DNA of 64,000 bases from Liolophura sinensis (GCF_032854445.1 NC_088298.1:20547295-20611294), one strand, 5' to 3'. Counted from the first letter of the stretch, positions 48,983 through 61,457 are shown. Program-made: numbers and translations. The notes: a model not told the origin generated them from the letters alone.

Positions 48983-50839
48983 TGTTTGTGTGTGTGAGCG
49001 TAAGTCACAACTGTGAATTATCTTGGATTTACCGGCCTTAAACGGCAACAGAATGTGGCAAAAATTGACAGAGTAACAGAGAATGTCTTGGTGAACATAA
49101 TTTATTGGAGTTTTGCCCGGTAAATGCATGCATTGGTTCATTTTGCATGGATTTTTGTGGTGTGGAATTTCTACACACTAAGCTGTTTTTAAATACCAAT
49201 ATTTTAACCTAGAAGACTCCTTGGCTGTGATCTACGCCTAACCCCATATTAAAAGATTCACAGCCTAGATCCTTGGCTATCACATACATGTACCAGTCGG
49301 TACCGTGCTTGTCTGTGATAGCGTATGTAGCGAAAAGATTTACACCATGTAAGGTAGCCTACGTTCATGTATTTAACAGCTCCTAATAATATTTACGCCT
49401 ACCTTATGGTAATGGAGCGCTTGGCTAGTCACCAAAATGGTGAAAGAATGTGAAAGTTCTCAGACGACAGGTAGGCCTGTGCCATTTGACCTTGACCCTA
49501 GTGCTACAGATTATGTAAGACGGGTCGGAAGTTGGGGGTCACATGACCACCCTTTCATGCCTAAAAAAAAAAAATGGCCACCCAGTGTTAGGAAAAGGTC
49601 AATTTTTACCACTTCACTAGTGACCATTAAGGCCTAGTTGTAGAAAATAATGGCACAAAAGCTCTGCGGAAATGCTCGGACTACCTGGAAAGCTGAAAAC
49701 TGTACAAATCCAACAGATACAAAATTGCTGACAGCGATTTAGAAATTAGCATTTATCTATGTAATAACGTTGGGAGGACCGCGTTCTTCACTCACGCTGT
49801 TTGTTACTGAATAGGTCACATGGTCTCTAGCTTCCGATCAGTCTTAGAGAGTAAGGGGCGTGCATGCATAAATGCGCCTAAAAATTAGATGATACACTTC
49901 CAAAAACAAAACCAAGCGCATTGAGTACGCAGGGCAATTTGTGTGTATGACTAAATTCCTGAAAAATGAAGCATACGTGGGAGATTTGAAACAAACAGTA
50001 CTGTCAAAATCGAAAGTAGATTTCCAAAGTAGTTTATGTGCGCAACACTCTCCAAGACGTGTTAGTTTTAGAAATCAAAGGTTACAGCATAGGCTCATAT
50101 ACCACTATCCACAGTCGTGGAGATTGACTACTGTGATATTTGTATTTGTGACGTTCTCTAGTGTTTGCCCTGAAGAAAATGTAACAAGGGCTAAAGAAAA
50201 GTCGTCATTTGGGTTACTACTATACAGCAAGTTCTGCTACTATCTGGATTAAATCAACCTAATATGGTATTAATTCTACACGGACCGTCAGTTTTATTGT
50301 GCTATGTGGACATGTGTCGGTGATTTCTGACTAGAGAAGCTAATGCAATGAAATACTGTTATATTACAGGTTGTTTAGGACTATCTTGTTCATTGTACGC
50401 TTGATCATAATTTGTCTGTTCTTTTGTGTGTCTTTATACTTCCTACCACTGCCAATGAATAAGGCACAAGTAATAAATTTTTGTCTTCAAATGTAGGCCT
50501 ATATTTGGAATTAGCATAATAAGCGTATCATGTTTTGACTCCTAAACGGCAGTTGTTCGTGTGTACAGAAATGTTTCCAAAGGTAAAAAAAAAAAATTAC
50601 CAGTCACATTAGGCAAGCAACAGTAGAATGAAATAATACTGCAACCACTGCTGTCAAAACAAAATGAAAAGGTAAAGTAGTCAGTGAGTGAGTTATTGAA
50701 ATAAACCCAGTAGGCCTACGGGTATAATAAATAAATGTAGGCCTATAGGCATCATTCAGATTCATTCCAGGTGAGGAAGAGTTGAAATAATTAATTTATT
50801 CTAGAATGTTATGACAGGTCGTAACTCTGGGCAGTTCAC

Positions 50840-51460
50840 GTGCACATACATAAACTTGTAGTCCTACATGTATATGTAACTTCAAGAATCTCTGTACAGG
50901 TAGGTCTTAGTAGGCCAATACCTGTACACACATGTACATGTATGTCTTTCGATTTCCTCAACCCACTTCACTGGATCAACTTTCCACGCTTTCCAGATGT
51001 ATTGCTTGGGACCCAGAATAGTGAATTGTTGAGTATTGTCAAAAATGTGTACTGCAGTAGGATAATTATGTTTTCTATATGTGATGAACATTTGGATGTA
51101 ATCCTGAAAAAGAGGTTGACAGATTGTACATGTATTTTATGTCCTTACTATATTTGTACTGATACAGAGATACAGCTGTACATTGTAAGGACCAAAACAT
51201 GTATTACGATATGTTGCCGTGATAAGTTGCCATACGACAGTGGTACAAATAATGAAGATTTTCATGCTTACACCAACCGAACAAATAGAAATGGTAACAA
51301 CTTAGTTGCAAAAAAAATTCGGGAAAGGGTCTACAGTCTTACAGTGTATCATAATATGATGTTATTGTGGCATGCAAGTCATGTCATAATGAGGTGGGTT
51401 AGGTCCTCCGTTACAGACAGAATTACTGATAAGCCCTTTGTGGTTGGAGAAGACCAATGA
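50840..51460 (+). CDS. Unrecognised 206-codon ORF, possibly spurious
   Basis: An uninterrupted ATG-to-TGA frame of 206 codons, the longest non-repetitive ORF in the window. The product is not low-complexity; it has several Cys residues (for example CTCILCPYYIC and CITICC), a basic middle section (TNRTNRNGNN...KKIRERVY) and no clear signal peptide or membrane helix. I recognise no family. Chance is not excluded, and there is no visible promoter, splice pattern or homology. It lies inside the presumed first MGAT5 intron on the same strand. It could be a decayed mobile-element fragment, a lineage-specific gene, or noise. Confidence 0.13.
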   Translation: MHIHKLVVLHVYVTSRISVQVGLSRPIPVHTCTCMSFDFLNPLHWINFPRFPDVLLGTQNSELLSIVKNVYCSRIIMFSICDEHLDVILKKRLTDCTCILCPYYICTDTEIQLYIVRTKTCITICCRDKLPYDSGTNNEDFHAYTNRTNRNGNNLVAKKIRERVYSLTVYHNMMLLWHASHVIMRWVRSSVTDRITDKPFVVGEDQ

Positions 51461-51576
51461 ATTGTACTAGAAGACAATTGGCCATTAGTTACAAGAAAAA
51501 TTAAAAATAGAAGAGCAGTAGACCCATTTCACAACCCTTGGGCTCTGGTTTGATTTCTGGGGCAAAACTACTTTGA

Positions 51577-51702
51577 TTGGAGTTACCATTTTCAGCGCTC
51601 CACAAAAAGTCTTAATTTTATCAGTCGACACAGAATAATGCCTTCAGAATCTACAAGTTTCAATAAACATCTTGCAAACATGCGAAAAGGTTGAAGTATT
51701 TG
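51577..51702 (+). mobile_element. MITE-A right-half fragment
   Basis: Central CACAGAATAATGCCTTCAGA, then CATGCGAAAAGGTTGAAG at the end. Confidence 0.65.
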
Positions 51703-52503
51703 TTGAGGATATTCTAGGGCACGTGTATGTAATACTACATAGGCTTACTTACATTAATAAAACATCAGCTGTTACACAAATATGTAGGCAGTGCTGGATT
51801 TGCCTTTATGATACGTTTCTATAAGCTGCAGAGGGAATGTGACAAACCAGGCATAATGTGAGGTTTCTACTGGTGTGTTATTTCATGCAGTGTTAAGGTA
51901 TGTGTTTTTACTGGCAGCCTACATGTAGCTCACCATTATATACAGGTAGCATTGATATGACATTGTTGGCAGCCAGAGGCAAAGTGTGTCACGGTCACCA
52001 TAGGAGTTATGGGGAAGTGTTTTTGTCTGGGTTATGTTTTTTGTTTGGCGTATGTAGTATGGGCTCTAGTTAACCACCACTCCCAAACTAAACAAGCTGT
52101 ACTAAAACTAACATGTGAATTATACAAAAATATGATGGTTTGCCAAAAAAAAAAAGTTAAGTTTTCAAACAAATTTCTTACATTTACAGACTTAAAAGCT
52201 CTTATGAAGCATCATTTTGAGTTGTGGTTTTTATATTTCTTTATACACAGTCACAATGTCACCATTAAAGGTTGGGATCAGCAGGTATAATGTTTTTTTC
52301 AGATATGGCCCTGTTACTTTTAATTTCATTTTTTTGGTATAAAAAAAAAAGGTACAGAGGTAAATTCAGGTATGAAAATGAATATAATAGTCACAGATGT
52401 CTGTGTAGGATGAAATACTTGAATGTACAAAGGTCATTTTTATGGAACGTGATAACATTTTTAAGGCGTATACCATAAGAAGTCACACTCAGGACCTAAT
52501 AAA

Positions 52504-52764
52504 CTGGCCCGATTGTGCAGCTGGTAGAGTGTCCGCTTCGGGGCTGTAGATCCAGGATCAACCCTGGGTAGGACCACACTTAAGACCTTAAAAAAAAAAG
52601 AGTTGCAACTTCCTTGTTTGGCGTTTCAAAAAAGAGCGATAAAAGAGCGATAGAAATCTTGCAAACAAAAGGGAGGCACATTACATGCATTCTAAGGACT
52701 GCATGGTCGTGATATGACTGAAAATTGTTAAGTACAGTGTTAAACCCGAAGCACTCACTCACTG
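52504..52764 (+). mobile_element. SINE-B copy with internal deletion
   Basis: Head CCCGATTGTGCAGCTGGTAG, box B GGATCAACCC, shortened body, tail GTTAAGTACAGTGTTAAACC, then ACTCACTCACT. Confidence 0.85.
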
Positions 52765-53239
52765 TACACAATACGTGTATTAAAAGTCAGTATCTACTAG
52801 GTTCTTTGTGATTATGTAGGGTATTTCTTGCTGCTGACATTTTACTGTCACTGTGTTAATAATACATGAAATGATGTACATGTGTATGTCATGTACACCT
52901 CTGCCTCGTTGCTCTGACTCTGCCACTGTTGTTGTTGTTGGGGGGGTGGAGGGGCGATATAATATTGCTCACTGTGCTATAAGTGAGACACGATGTGTGA
53001 AGTTCTTTAGCCACTGATTGGCTATGATGTATATTATACACGATATTGGAAAGATCGAGACTCTGCGTGATGCTGGATGCTAAACTTAAGCCGAATCACT
53101 GTAATATTGTGGCTTTTACTGAAAATTACAGGATCAATAACAAAGGCTCTGAGTGTAAAGAAAATACAAACTCAGAAGGTTTTCTTCCCTGAAACAACTT
53201 GGTGAAAAATTTATTCTATTAAATCACGTTGTAATAAGG

Positions 53240-53465
53240 CATACTAACATTCTTCACTCTATACCCTAATTATAAATCTCATCCAAGACTAACTTCCCTA
53301 TTTTTTCCAGATTCTGAGAGTTTAGTTGATTTTAGAAAGTTGTTTTGAGGTCTGCTTGGAACATGATATTCTACTGGAAAATCGTAAGTTTCAGCACCAA
53401 AAATAAAATTTTGTGACATTTATTTGTCACTAAAAGTGCACTTTTGTGGGTGAAATTTTAGAATA
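53240..53465 (-). repeat. Dispersed repeat R2, copy 3
   Basis: Reverse complement of copy 1: CAGATTCTGAGAGTTTAG, then TGATATTCTACTGGAAAAT, then GTGCACTTTTGTGGGTGAAA. Confidence 0.65.
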
Positions 53466-53646
53466 TTTAGAGTATGTACTAATAATTATGATATTTACCT
53501 AAAAAATCTTATCTAAACGAACAAAAACTAAACCCATGCACTGCACCCCCTACTCTTCCGTTCCCCTTCCCTGCCACTTATAGTCTCTCATAAAATCTTC
53601 TTCTGCTTCTTAACCATTTGCCTTATTTAAGTCAGAAATAAAATGC

Positions 53647-53817
53647 TGCAATTCTTCAACCTTTTGGCATGTTTGCAAGCATATTCTGAAGGCATTATTC
53701 TGTACACACTGATAAAATTATACTTTTTGTATTTGAAATTGGCCAGCCTAACGAATGTGCAAAAATTGCACTTAAAGTTGTTCTTTCATATACGAAAAGG
53801 TTAAGGAATTAGGATAC
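53647..53817 (-). mobile_element. MITE-A with internal deletion
   Basis: Both termini are present (GCAATTCTTCAACCTTTTGG and AAAAGGTTAAGGAATTAGGA). Confidence 0.7.
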
Positions 53818-54158
53818 TTGACAAACAGCAAACATGGCCTGATCAGCTGCAGGTCTATTGTATTAGGTTGTTTTGGGTATCATGGTTTTATTTCATTGTT
53901 TGAATGATATAGTTGATTTGACCTTTGACATTTACTGGTAGCCTTCTAGTGTATTGATGCAAAAATATTAAGTTAGCAAAGTTGCTACATGAATGTATGA
54001 AAAGATTTATCCTAGCTGAAAGATAACATTCTGGATTTTTTCTAGAACAGTTTTTTAACACTAGTCTTATTTTATTGAATGAGAAAAAATAGTGCACTAT
54101 TAAATGGGGAAAAGCAAAAAAAAGCAAAGACTGACAATAGATCTTACTTATGACTTGC

Positions 54159-54183
54159 CTCCCCCCATCCCCCCCCCCCTCCC
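54159..54183 (-). other. C-rich tract, G-quadruplex potential on the minus strand
   Basis: C runs of six, ten and three separated by AT or T; slippage-prone. Confidence 0.55.
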
Positions 54184-54654
54184 TGAGGCTTTCTACATGT
54201 ATGTTCATGTGTAGGCATACAGTGGGCGTAACAATGAACAGATCTTAGTTGGTTGTTTTTTGAGTGCACAACAAAAGTGGTGTATGGATAGCTGTGTTGC
54301 TTAGCTGTAATTAAGCACCCATGACTGTTACGGCTGTCTGACAGACTTCTGCGTCAAACGTGGTTTTTCAGTTACACACACAGCTTTTCACAGGTACATG
54401 TAGAGGTAAACTGCTATTTTATGCTACCTATAGCTGTCTCACACAGGTATCATTTGCGTACTGGACTTGTGGGGTTTTATTTGTAAGGCCATATTTAGTT
54501 GATTTTTTGTTCCTTTTCGTTAGGCCTGGTATATGGGTGAGTGTATTTCGTCTTGAAAATATTGTGTGCTCAGAGTTGTGAATATATACAGAATGAGAGT
54601 TCTGTTGATCTTTAGTGCTGAGAATAGGTATGAATGATTACATGATCTAGTCCT

Positions 54655-55505
54655 TTTTAAGGTCATCACTTAAACATTGTAACATTCTCTAGTAAACTAC
54701 TGTAACATTTTGACTACATTGTTTAAACAGTTATCCCCTAGCCCCAATACAGTGATCATCGAACATTGTAACATTTTGACAACATTGTTTAAACAATTAT
54801 CCCCCAGCCAGAAATACAGTGATACATTGAACACTGTAACATTTTGACAGCATTGTTTCAGAAATTATCCCTTGTCCCCATAAGGTCATCATCAAATATT
54901 GTAATATTTTGACTATATTGATTGAGTAATTATCTCCAAGGCCCCATACAGACATCTTCAAAGCATTGTAACATTTTGACTACATTGTGTGAACAGTTAT
55001 CCCCTTGGCCAGATACAGACATCTTCAAAGCATTGTAACATTTTGACTACATTGTGTGAACAGTTATCCCCTTGGCCAGATACAGACATCTTCAAAGCAT
55101 TGTAACATTTTGACTACATTGTGTGAACAGTTATCCCCTTGGCCAGATACAGACATCTTCAAAGCATTGTAACATTTTGACTACATTGTGTGAACAGGTA
55201 TTCCCCTTGCCCACAAACAGACATTGAACAATTAACCCTTTGCCACCCTACAGATGTAATCAAACACTGTAACATTTTGACCACATTGTTTGAACAATTA
55301 ACCCCTCACCACCCTACAGATGTAATTGAACACTGTAACATGTTGACAACATGATGTAATCAAACACTGTACCATTTTGACTACATTGATTCAACAGTTA
55401 ACCACCAGCTCCCATACTGACATCATCAAAACACTGTAATATTTTGATTACAGTTTGTGAACAGATATCCCCTTGACTCCTTACAGATATCACCAAAACA
55501 CTGTA
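54655..55505. repeat. 67-bp array with a homogenised core
   Basis: About a dozen units with CATTGTAACATTTTGACTAC. Four at 54955-55215 are virtually identical (spacing exactly 67); outer units are diverged. Confidence 0.9.
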
Positions 55506-56059
55506 ACCTTTTAACATCTTTATGGTTGGTGGGAATGTGCCTGGTGGGAATGTGCACAAGCTATTTACATCTAGGTTCTGCCACATTATTTTTTTTCTCT
55601 TTGAATAGGTACTTTTAGACAGTCAGCGCTTATTATATTTGTAGTACAAACAGTGGGGTCAGAAGCAAAAGTAAAGTTGAACCAATTTATTGGCGACCAA
55701 CAGAATGAAGGCCCATGCAGACATATGCACTGTAGACCATTAAGCATTTTAAACTACAATGAATCAGTAAGAAGAATAAAAACCTCATTAATCAATTTCA
55801 GAGCATTTCTATCACTTCAGCATTCCAGAGCTTCTGGGGTCTATGCAACCCAGCTATTTGTGCTGGGATAGTCGACCTATTGTCGTACTACTTTCAGATT
55901 GGTTCTGACATGCACCATATTGGTCTCTCACAGCTCTTAGATTCCTGATCCAATTGTTATCTGCTTTATACATGTAAAGTGTGCATGCTCAATTTCTTAA
56001 ATTTGCTGACATGCATTGTCATGCTTTCATACATTACACATTTGTATGCTGGGTGGGTG

Positions 56060-56162
56060 GACTGCCCCCCAAGTTTCTTCCCACCATAATGCTGGCTGCC
56101 GTTGTAGAAGTGAAATATTCTTGAGTACGGCATAAATCATAAATCAGATAAATAAATAAATA
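56060..56162 (+). mobile_element. SINE-A fragment (3' end)
   Basis: CACCATAATGCTGGCTGCCG, tail motif and (AAAT)n. Confidence 0.8.
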
Positions 56163-57160
56163 GACTAGAACTGCCTGCAGTTTTTACGGCTTCCAAGCAA
56201 TCTGATTTGTGTCTGATTTTCAGCTTCTGGTACAGTACAAAGCAGTTTTCTATATGACAATTTTTGTAACAGCCTTCAGCAGGAGAACAATGCTGGTATA
56301 TTAAGGTACACAGTCTGTCATGGAAAATCACACACATTTGGCTTCGCTGTTCAAGGGATTTACTGGCAGCTGAAGTTCATTAACTTCAGATCCCTAAATT
56401 TAGGTGTTTGACTACATCTGCAAAAGTTACAAACATAGACAAAACCCAAAGGAAGATTCCGAATCACTGGCCCGAAATACGTCCAAATTCAAAATTATAT
56501 ATATACATATATTCAAATGTATTTTTTAAACTTTTTACAACTAGTACTGCTCTACATGCATATCAGATTTCAGAAGGATATGTCCATTGGTGATTTGAGA
56601 AGATATGTGTAAAGGAGACAAGAAATAATGTGTAAAACCTGATATTTCTATTCCTACGGAAAAGCTTCACAAAGTAGACTATTGTAACTAAAGTAACTCC
56701 AGCAAAAAATACAAAACGATGCGTGATTTAATATTCAGGTAAACCATTTTGAGGAATAAATGAAATTGTACAAGATGGCATATACATTATACATATATAT
56801 ATATATATAGATTTTTTTTTTTTTTTTGGAGTAAAATGAAATATTGTGTAGTGGACAGAGCTGTAACAACAGGTTAAATGAAAAGGTATATTGTACTAAG
56901 ACTGTGTGTACATACAGTGAGGCCACAACATACATGTAAACATGAGCAAAAGAAATGAGTGATAAACTTGTGCAGATTCACCATCTTGTTTTGTTATTTT
57001 ATAAGTAAAATTTATGATGACCCAAAATTCAGTAATATTAAACAGCTGTGCAACTTTTTTTATGCACTTCTGTAATACAATCATCATTTCACAGTTCATC
57101 CATCAACCCCAGATGTCAACCTGTAACCCCCATGTTAGTCAATCAGCATGGATTCTGTAT

Positions 57161-57420
57161 CCGTGGCTCAGTTGGTTAGTGCGTTTGTGCAGTATATGAT
57201 CCAGGAGCCTCTCACCAATGCAATCGCTGTGAGTTCAAGTCCAGCTCATGCTGACTTCCTCTCCGGCTGTACGTGGGAAGGTCTGCCAGCATCCGGGAGA
57301 TGGTTGTGGGTTTCCCTTGAGCTCTGCCCGATTTCCTCCCGCCATAATGTTGGCCGCTGGCGTATAAGTGAAATATTGTGGAGTACAGCGTGAAACACCC
57401 AGGAAATAAATAAATAAATT
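57161..57420 (+). mobile_element. SINE-A, nearly full length, inside an inverted repeat
   Basis: Lacks the first bases of the head (starts at CCGTGGCTCAGTTGG). It is flanked not by direct but by inverted 26-bp repeats (57137-57162 and 57425-57450), so it appears to sit in the loop of an older palindrome. Confidence 0.88.
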
Positions 57421-57968
57421 AAAAGGATACAGAATCTATTCTGATTGGCTAATTTGAAAGATTTGAGAGTGTACAAGTAGGCAAGTACACACTTTATTAC
57501 CTAACCTGAATTGTAGGTATGGCTCATTTATTTACGGGTGACCAAAGCTGCAATATTTAACCTAAGAAAGTCTATCTCCGTTGTCAGCCAATCACCATTG
57601 ATTCTCTATGCCTGTCAGGTATCCTGAAAAGCAGGGAGTGTGCAGTATACATGTATAAACACAGTTGTACGTGCCAGTTTAATATGTTTGAAAGAGACCA
57701 TTGGCACAATTGAGTAGAAACCGGATTGAGTCAATGTTTTTTGTTAGAAAGCATTTTACTTTTGAATGAAATGGGAAGGAGAAAAGTGAAAAGGAAATTC
57801 ATGGAGACAGCTAGACCATTAAAAGTCACTGGAGTGTATGATACAGGTACATAGTGGGTTTGAAGTTTGAAGGTTTTTGACAAACGTTGATGTATTCTGA
57901 AATTGGAGATATCCGGGTATGTGTGCAGCGGTCTGTTTGTAGAGGAAATGACTGATCTTTCGTGTTTG

Positions 57969-58183
57969 CGTAATTATTCAACCTTTCGCGTGTTTGCGAG
58001 GTGTTTATTCAAGCGGATTCTGAGGTCATTATTCTGTGTAGACTGATAAACTTGTACTTTTTGTGAAGCCGTGAAATTGGTTGATCCAAAGAATGTAGTT
58101 TTGTCTTCAAAATCAAATTAAAAGTGTGCATAAATTGGACCGAAAGTTCGCTCTTTCATATCCAAAAAGTTGAGGAATGGGTG
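57969..58183 (-). mobile_element. MITE-A, full length
   Basis: AATTATTCAACCTTTCGCGTG at one end (first 20 bases) and AAAAAGTTGAGGAATGGGTG at the other; a complete interior of about 215 bp. Confidence 0.72.
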
Positions 58184-58323
58184 TAATGAAAGACTTAAAT
58201 TGACAGGCCTTTGAATTAGACACATGCTACAAGGATCACACTTTGACGATTTCATAACTCAGATTTAAGCCTAACCTGTTCGTGCTAATATTTCATATGC
58301 CTGCTGTAATCAAGAGTGTGGAG

Positions 58324-58644
58324 CGAGTGAATGTGTGGGTTTGATGTCGTAGTTAACAATTTTTCACTCATATGACGACAAAGGAATCTTTAGAGTGCAT
58401 GTAATGTACATCCTTTGTTGCAGGATGGATTTCCACCACTCTTTTATCTAGTGCTGCTTCACTGAGACAGCTTACCGAAGGCAAGTAAGCTGCCCCACCC
58501 AAGCCATTATACTGATACAGGTCAACCTGTCGTTGAACTATCCACTTAATGCTGAACACCATGCAAGGAAGCTACAGTTTGCTCTTTTAAGGTCTTAGGT
58601 GTGATTCGACCCAGCATTGACCTTGGATCAACAGCCCCCGAAGC
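58324..58644 (-). mobile_element. SINE-B copy
   Basis: Minus-strand copy; the tRNA-like head is cut off within box A, while body and tail are clear. Confidence 0.83.
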
Positions 58645-58925
58645 ATCATGTGACTTGTGAAAAGTGAAGGGCAATCTTTATAGACATCAATTTACCCATC
58701 ATCTGTCTCACCTTATTCCAAAGGCATAAATGACACCTCTTTCCTTTAGAACGTTCTGAAGTTCACAAACATTCAGCTCCTCAACTTTCTCCATTGTTTG
58801 TCTACTCTAATTTATTTTTGTGAAACATTTTTCAGACGGTTACAGTAAATGTGATCAGCGATAGTTGCCCAAAATTTTTGACAGGTCAAATGATAGAGTA
58901 GGACTTTTTTGTCTTCATAGCGATT

Positions 58926-59137
58926 GGGGTGCCTAAGTAGCTGAAGGGGTTAGCATAACAGCATGGTGCAATGACCAAGGGGCATGTCTGAGTGTCACCA
59001 ATGCGGTTGCTGTGAGTTCAATTCCAGCACTTCCTCGTCGTGAGTTTCCCCCGGTTCTGCCCGGTTCCTTCCACCATAATGCTGGCCGCCATCATATAAG
59101 TGAAATATTCTTGTGTACGGCGTAAAACGGCAATCAC
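58926..59137 (+). mobile_element. SINE-A copy, diverged head
   Basis: Degenerate head, clear GTGAGTTCAATTCC box B, body and tail. Confidence 0.8.
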
Positions 59138-59154
59138 AAAGTTATTACATAGGA

Positions 59155-59258
59155 CTGGAGAGGAAACCAGCATGAGCTTGACTTGAACTCACAGTGACTG
59201 CATTGGTGACTCCTGATTCATTGTGCTCCTCTAACAGGCTAACCACAAGGCCGCACAG
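59155..59258 (-). mobile_element. SINE-A head fragment, opposite to its neighbour
   Basis: Reverse-oriented head region ending in CACAAGGCCGC, 17 bp beyond the tail of the 58926-59137 copy. Confidence 0.75.
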
Positions 59259-59796
59259 GGACAGTGACAGACGAGAGGTGGAGGGTGATGAAGATCTTCT
59301 TGGTTGCGAGATAAAAACATCTTGTGATGCTAAGGGTGAACCTGTTAGTAGTGTGTGTTTCGAATAAACACTGTTTTTAGTACCATATGAGTGTGTGTAC
59401 ACGCGTATGGAGATGTGCATGTAAATGTCTGGTAATTAGTGAATACATTTTCCCTATTCCTGCAAAGGTTAATACATGCTGCTTTGTCTATAATATCATG
59501 GATGTAAACACAGAGGCCTGTCATCAGCAGCGCTGGACTAGATTGTGTCTTGTTGGGATAGTTGTACTCTATATACATGTATACATGTATTATTCTCCTA
59601 ATATAAATGATTACAACATCATGTATGCGGAACAGACTAAGGTAAAGTATAGGTAGTTTAAACAATGTACAGGTGTGTTTTTGTACCTGCAGACTTGCAA
59701 ACAATAAATAGTTACATTTCTCTCAGCATGCGTTTGGAGTGATGAGAGGTCACATGTAGACATACAACTGTACAAGCAGTAATTGCCTTGTACATT

Positions 59797-59879
59797 AGAT
59801 CAGCTGGTTTGCAAGAGGGTTAGCACACCAGCAAGGCGCAATGACCCAGGAGCCTGTGAGTTCAGTCCAGCTCATGCTT
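59797..59879 (+). mobile_element. SINE-A head fragment
   Basis: GGTTAGCACACCAGCAAGGC through GTCCAGCTCATGCTT. Confidence 0.7.
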
Positions 59880-60391
59880 TGAATTCAAATGGCTTGAATT
59901 TTCTTGAGCAGGTTTAATCAAATGTTGTGGCAACCTTTCTTATGGTGACCTAAATATGACATGAACAAAATTGATAACACTTTGGTGCCTGTTTATGAGA
60001 TCATCTTCTAATATTTTGATATTTTGACTCGATGTTATTGAGGTATTGGGACAGATACATTTGTTTTTATTATATAACCTTCTTAATAGTTTAGTTTATT
60101 TATTACCCCCTGTCTGCATGTATATGTATGGGTTAACGTCTGCCTGTCCATCTCCTGGTATCTTGTTGCTGGGTCTACCAAACTTATTCCACATTTGGTT
60201 GACAACATTGGTGGATGGTGCACAAACTGTTTGATGTCCAGGTGCATGTCCATTACTTATAATTGTAGTCTCGCTATCTCTTGCAACTGTGCTTACATAG
60301 GCAAGAGACATCTAATGTATTGTACAGTTTTTTTTTTGTTTTTTTTTTTTCATTTTAAATCTTAAAAAAGTATTTACATGTATTGTTTCAG

Positions 60392-60591
60392 GTTGCAGAC
60401 ATGTGTCTACAAGATGTACATATACCATAGCTACTATATCACAACATCTGGACATCATGCGGCCTTCAGAAGGTTAAGGTCATCTCTAGGTCAAGGTCAA
60501 CCACAGGTGTAGGTCATAAGGGATCATCCAATCAGAAGACAGCAGTGGTGTGGGTGAGGCTGCGGAGGCACCCCCTTGAGCTGGGAGAAGT
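60392..60591 (+). other. MGAT5: 5' UTR part of the MGAT5 first coding exon
   Basis: TATTGTTTCAG at 60381-60391 is a good acceptor. The following 200 bases hold a TGA at 60577-60579 in frame with the ATG, so they are leader. A 5' UTR split by an intron agrees with the candidate leader exon near 36.5 kb. Confidence 0.6.
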
Positions 60592-60735
60592 ATGGTAGCA
60601 ATGTTCAGGATTCGCTTTCCTCCTCGGCGCATTGGTCTGCTGATTCTGCTAGTGGGGTTCATGTGGGGGGTGACCTTCCTGAATGTGACATATATGAACA
60701 ACTACAGTGTCACACCTGAAAGTGAAAAACTCAAG
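60592..60735 (+). CDS. MGAT5: MGAT5 coding exon 1: cytosolic tail and signal anchor (48 codons)
   Basis: MGAT5 (GnT-V, family GT18) transfers GlcNAc from UDP-GlcNAc in beta-1,6 linkage to the alpha-1,6 mannose arm of N-glycans in the Golgi, which starts tri- and tetra-antennary branches. Seen: Met1 with A at -3 and G at +4, and an in-frame TGA 15 bases upstream; a second Met at codon 4 could also serve. Residues 5-13 are a short basic tail with two Arg before the helix; residues 14-30 (IGLLILLVGFMWGVTFL) are the type II signal anchor and align with the human protein's GF-WG helix. A sequon N31-V-T lies at the luminal edge. The exon ends AAG then GTATGT at phase 0. The next two exons confirm the family. 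Which paralogue (MGAT5 or MGAT5B) it equals cannot be decided; a single pre-duplication gene is likely. Confidence 0.92.
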
Positions 60736-61457
60736 GTATGTTGTAAAAAAAATACTTTCTCATTTCAGTGTAAACCCAGGGTGCTGCACATGTACAAAGG
60801 ATTTGTACACAGCATTGAAAACCTCAAAATGCCTTCAGTTTGAAAATCTAATTTCTAAGCCTTGGAAAGCCTGGAAAATCATGGGTTTTTAACTGGACCT
60901 GGAAAAACCTGAGCTACTGTCTGTAATATGCTGACATTCTGTTGGAGAAAACTTTAAAATTGCTTAGTATGCTGGGTTTTTTATGTAAAGGACAGACTTC
61001 AATTAAGGTAATTTTACATGGATTTAAGGGTCCGTGTGTGTAGAATGTTTGTATTTAAGTAGCCTTTAAGGCATGAATTTGGCCTGTAAAAGACCTGGAT
61101 AAAGCCTGGAAATTTGACATCTTTGACCTTTACGACCCTTGTGAACATGTAACCTTCATGAAAGATAAAGTCACATGTTAAAATCACATTATAGAATTCT
61201 TGAATGTGAATTCAAGTCCAGCGCATCCTATCGGGTTGTAAAGGTCTGCAAGCAACTTGTGGATTGTCTTGGGTTTTCCTCAGGTTCTGCTCGGTTTCCT
61301 TGCACCATAATGCTGACTGCCGTCGTATAGGAAAATATTCTTGAGTATAGCGGTAAACAGCAATCAAATATTTAAATAAATAAATAAACTAGAACTGCCT
61401 GCAGTTTATAAATAGTAGTATGTGATTCTCAGACTAGCAAACACTTTTTTGCTTCAG
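60736..61457 (+). other. MGAT5 intron between coding exons 1 and 2
   Basis: Phase-0 intron of 722 bases with GTATGT and TTCAG ends. Its 3' third is a SINE-A copy (61204-61389); the rest is unremarkable AT-rich DNA. Confidence 0.85.
61204..61389 (+). mobile_element. SINE-A fragment in an MGAT5 intron
   Basis: From box B to (AAAT)n; several deletions in the body. Confidence 0.82.

Larger units (their letters stand above)
36577..60391 (+). other. Presumed 5'-UTR intron of MGAT5 (23.8 kb)
   Basis: From the candidate donor at 36577 to the acceptor at 60391. It holds the repeats listed separately. Nothing recognised in 36760-38320, 39810-41330, 42070-42500, 43100-43790, 44190-44900, 46940-47200, 48040-48840, 48990-50835 (a 103-codon ORF at 49941-50252 has no recognisable feature), 51710-52500, 52770-53230, 53820-54650, 55510-56055, 56165-57130, 57455-57965 and 59880-60390. 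Confidence 0.4.

Noticed and set aside
49941-50252. 103-codon plus-strand ORF
   Set aside because: Length is within chance expectation for the window; no domain, splice or repeat evidence.
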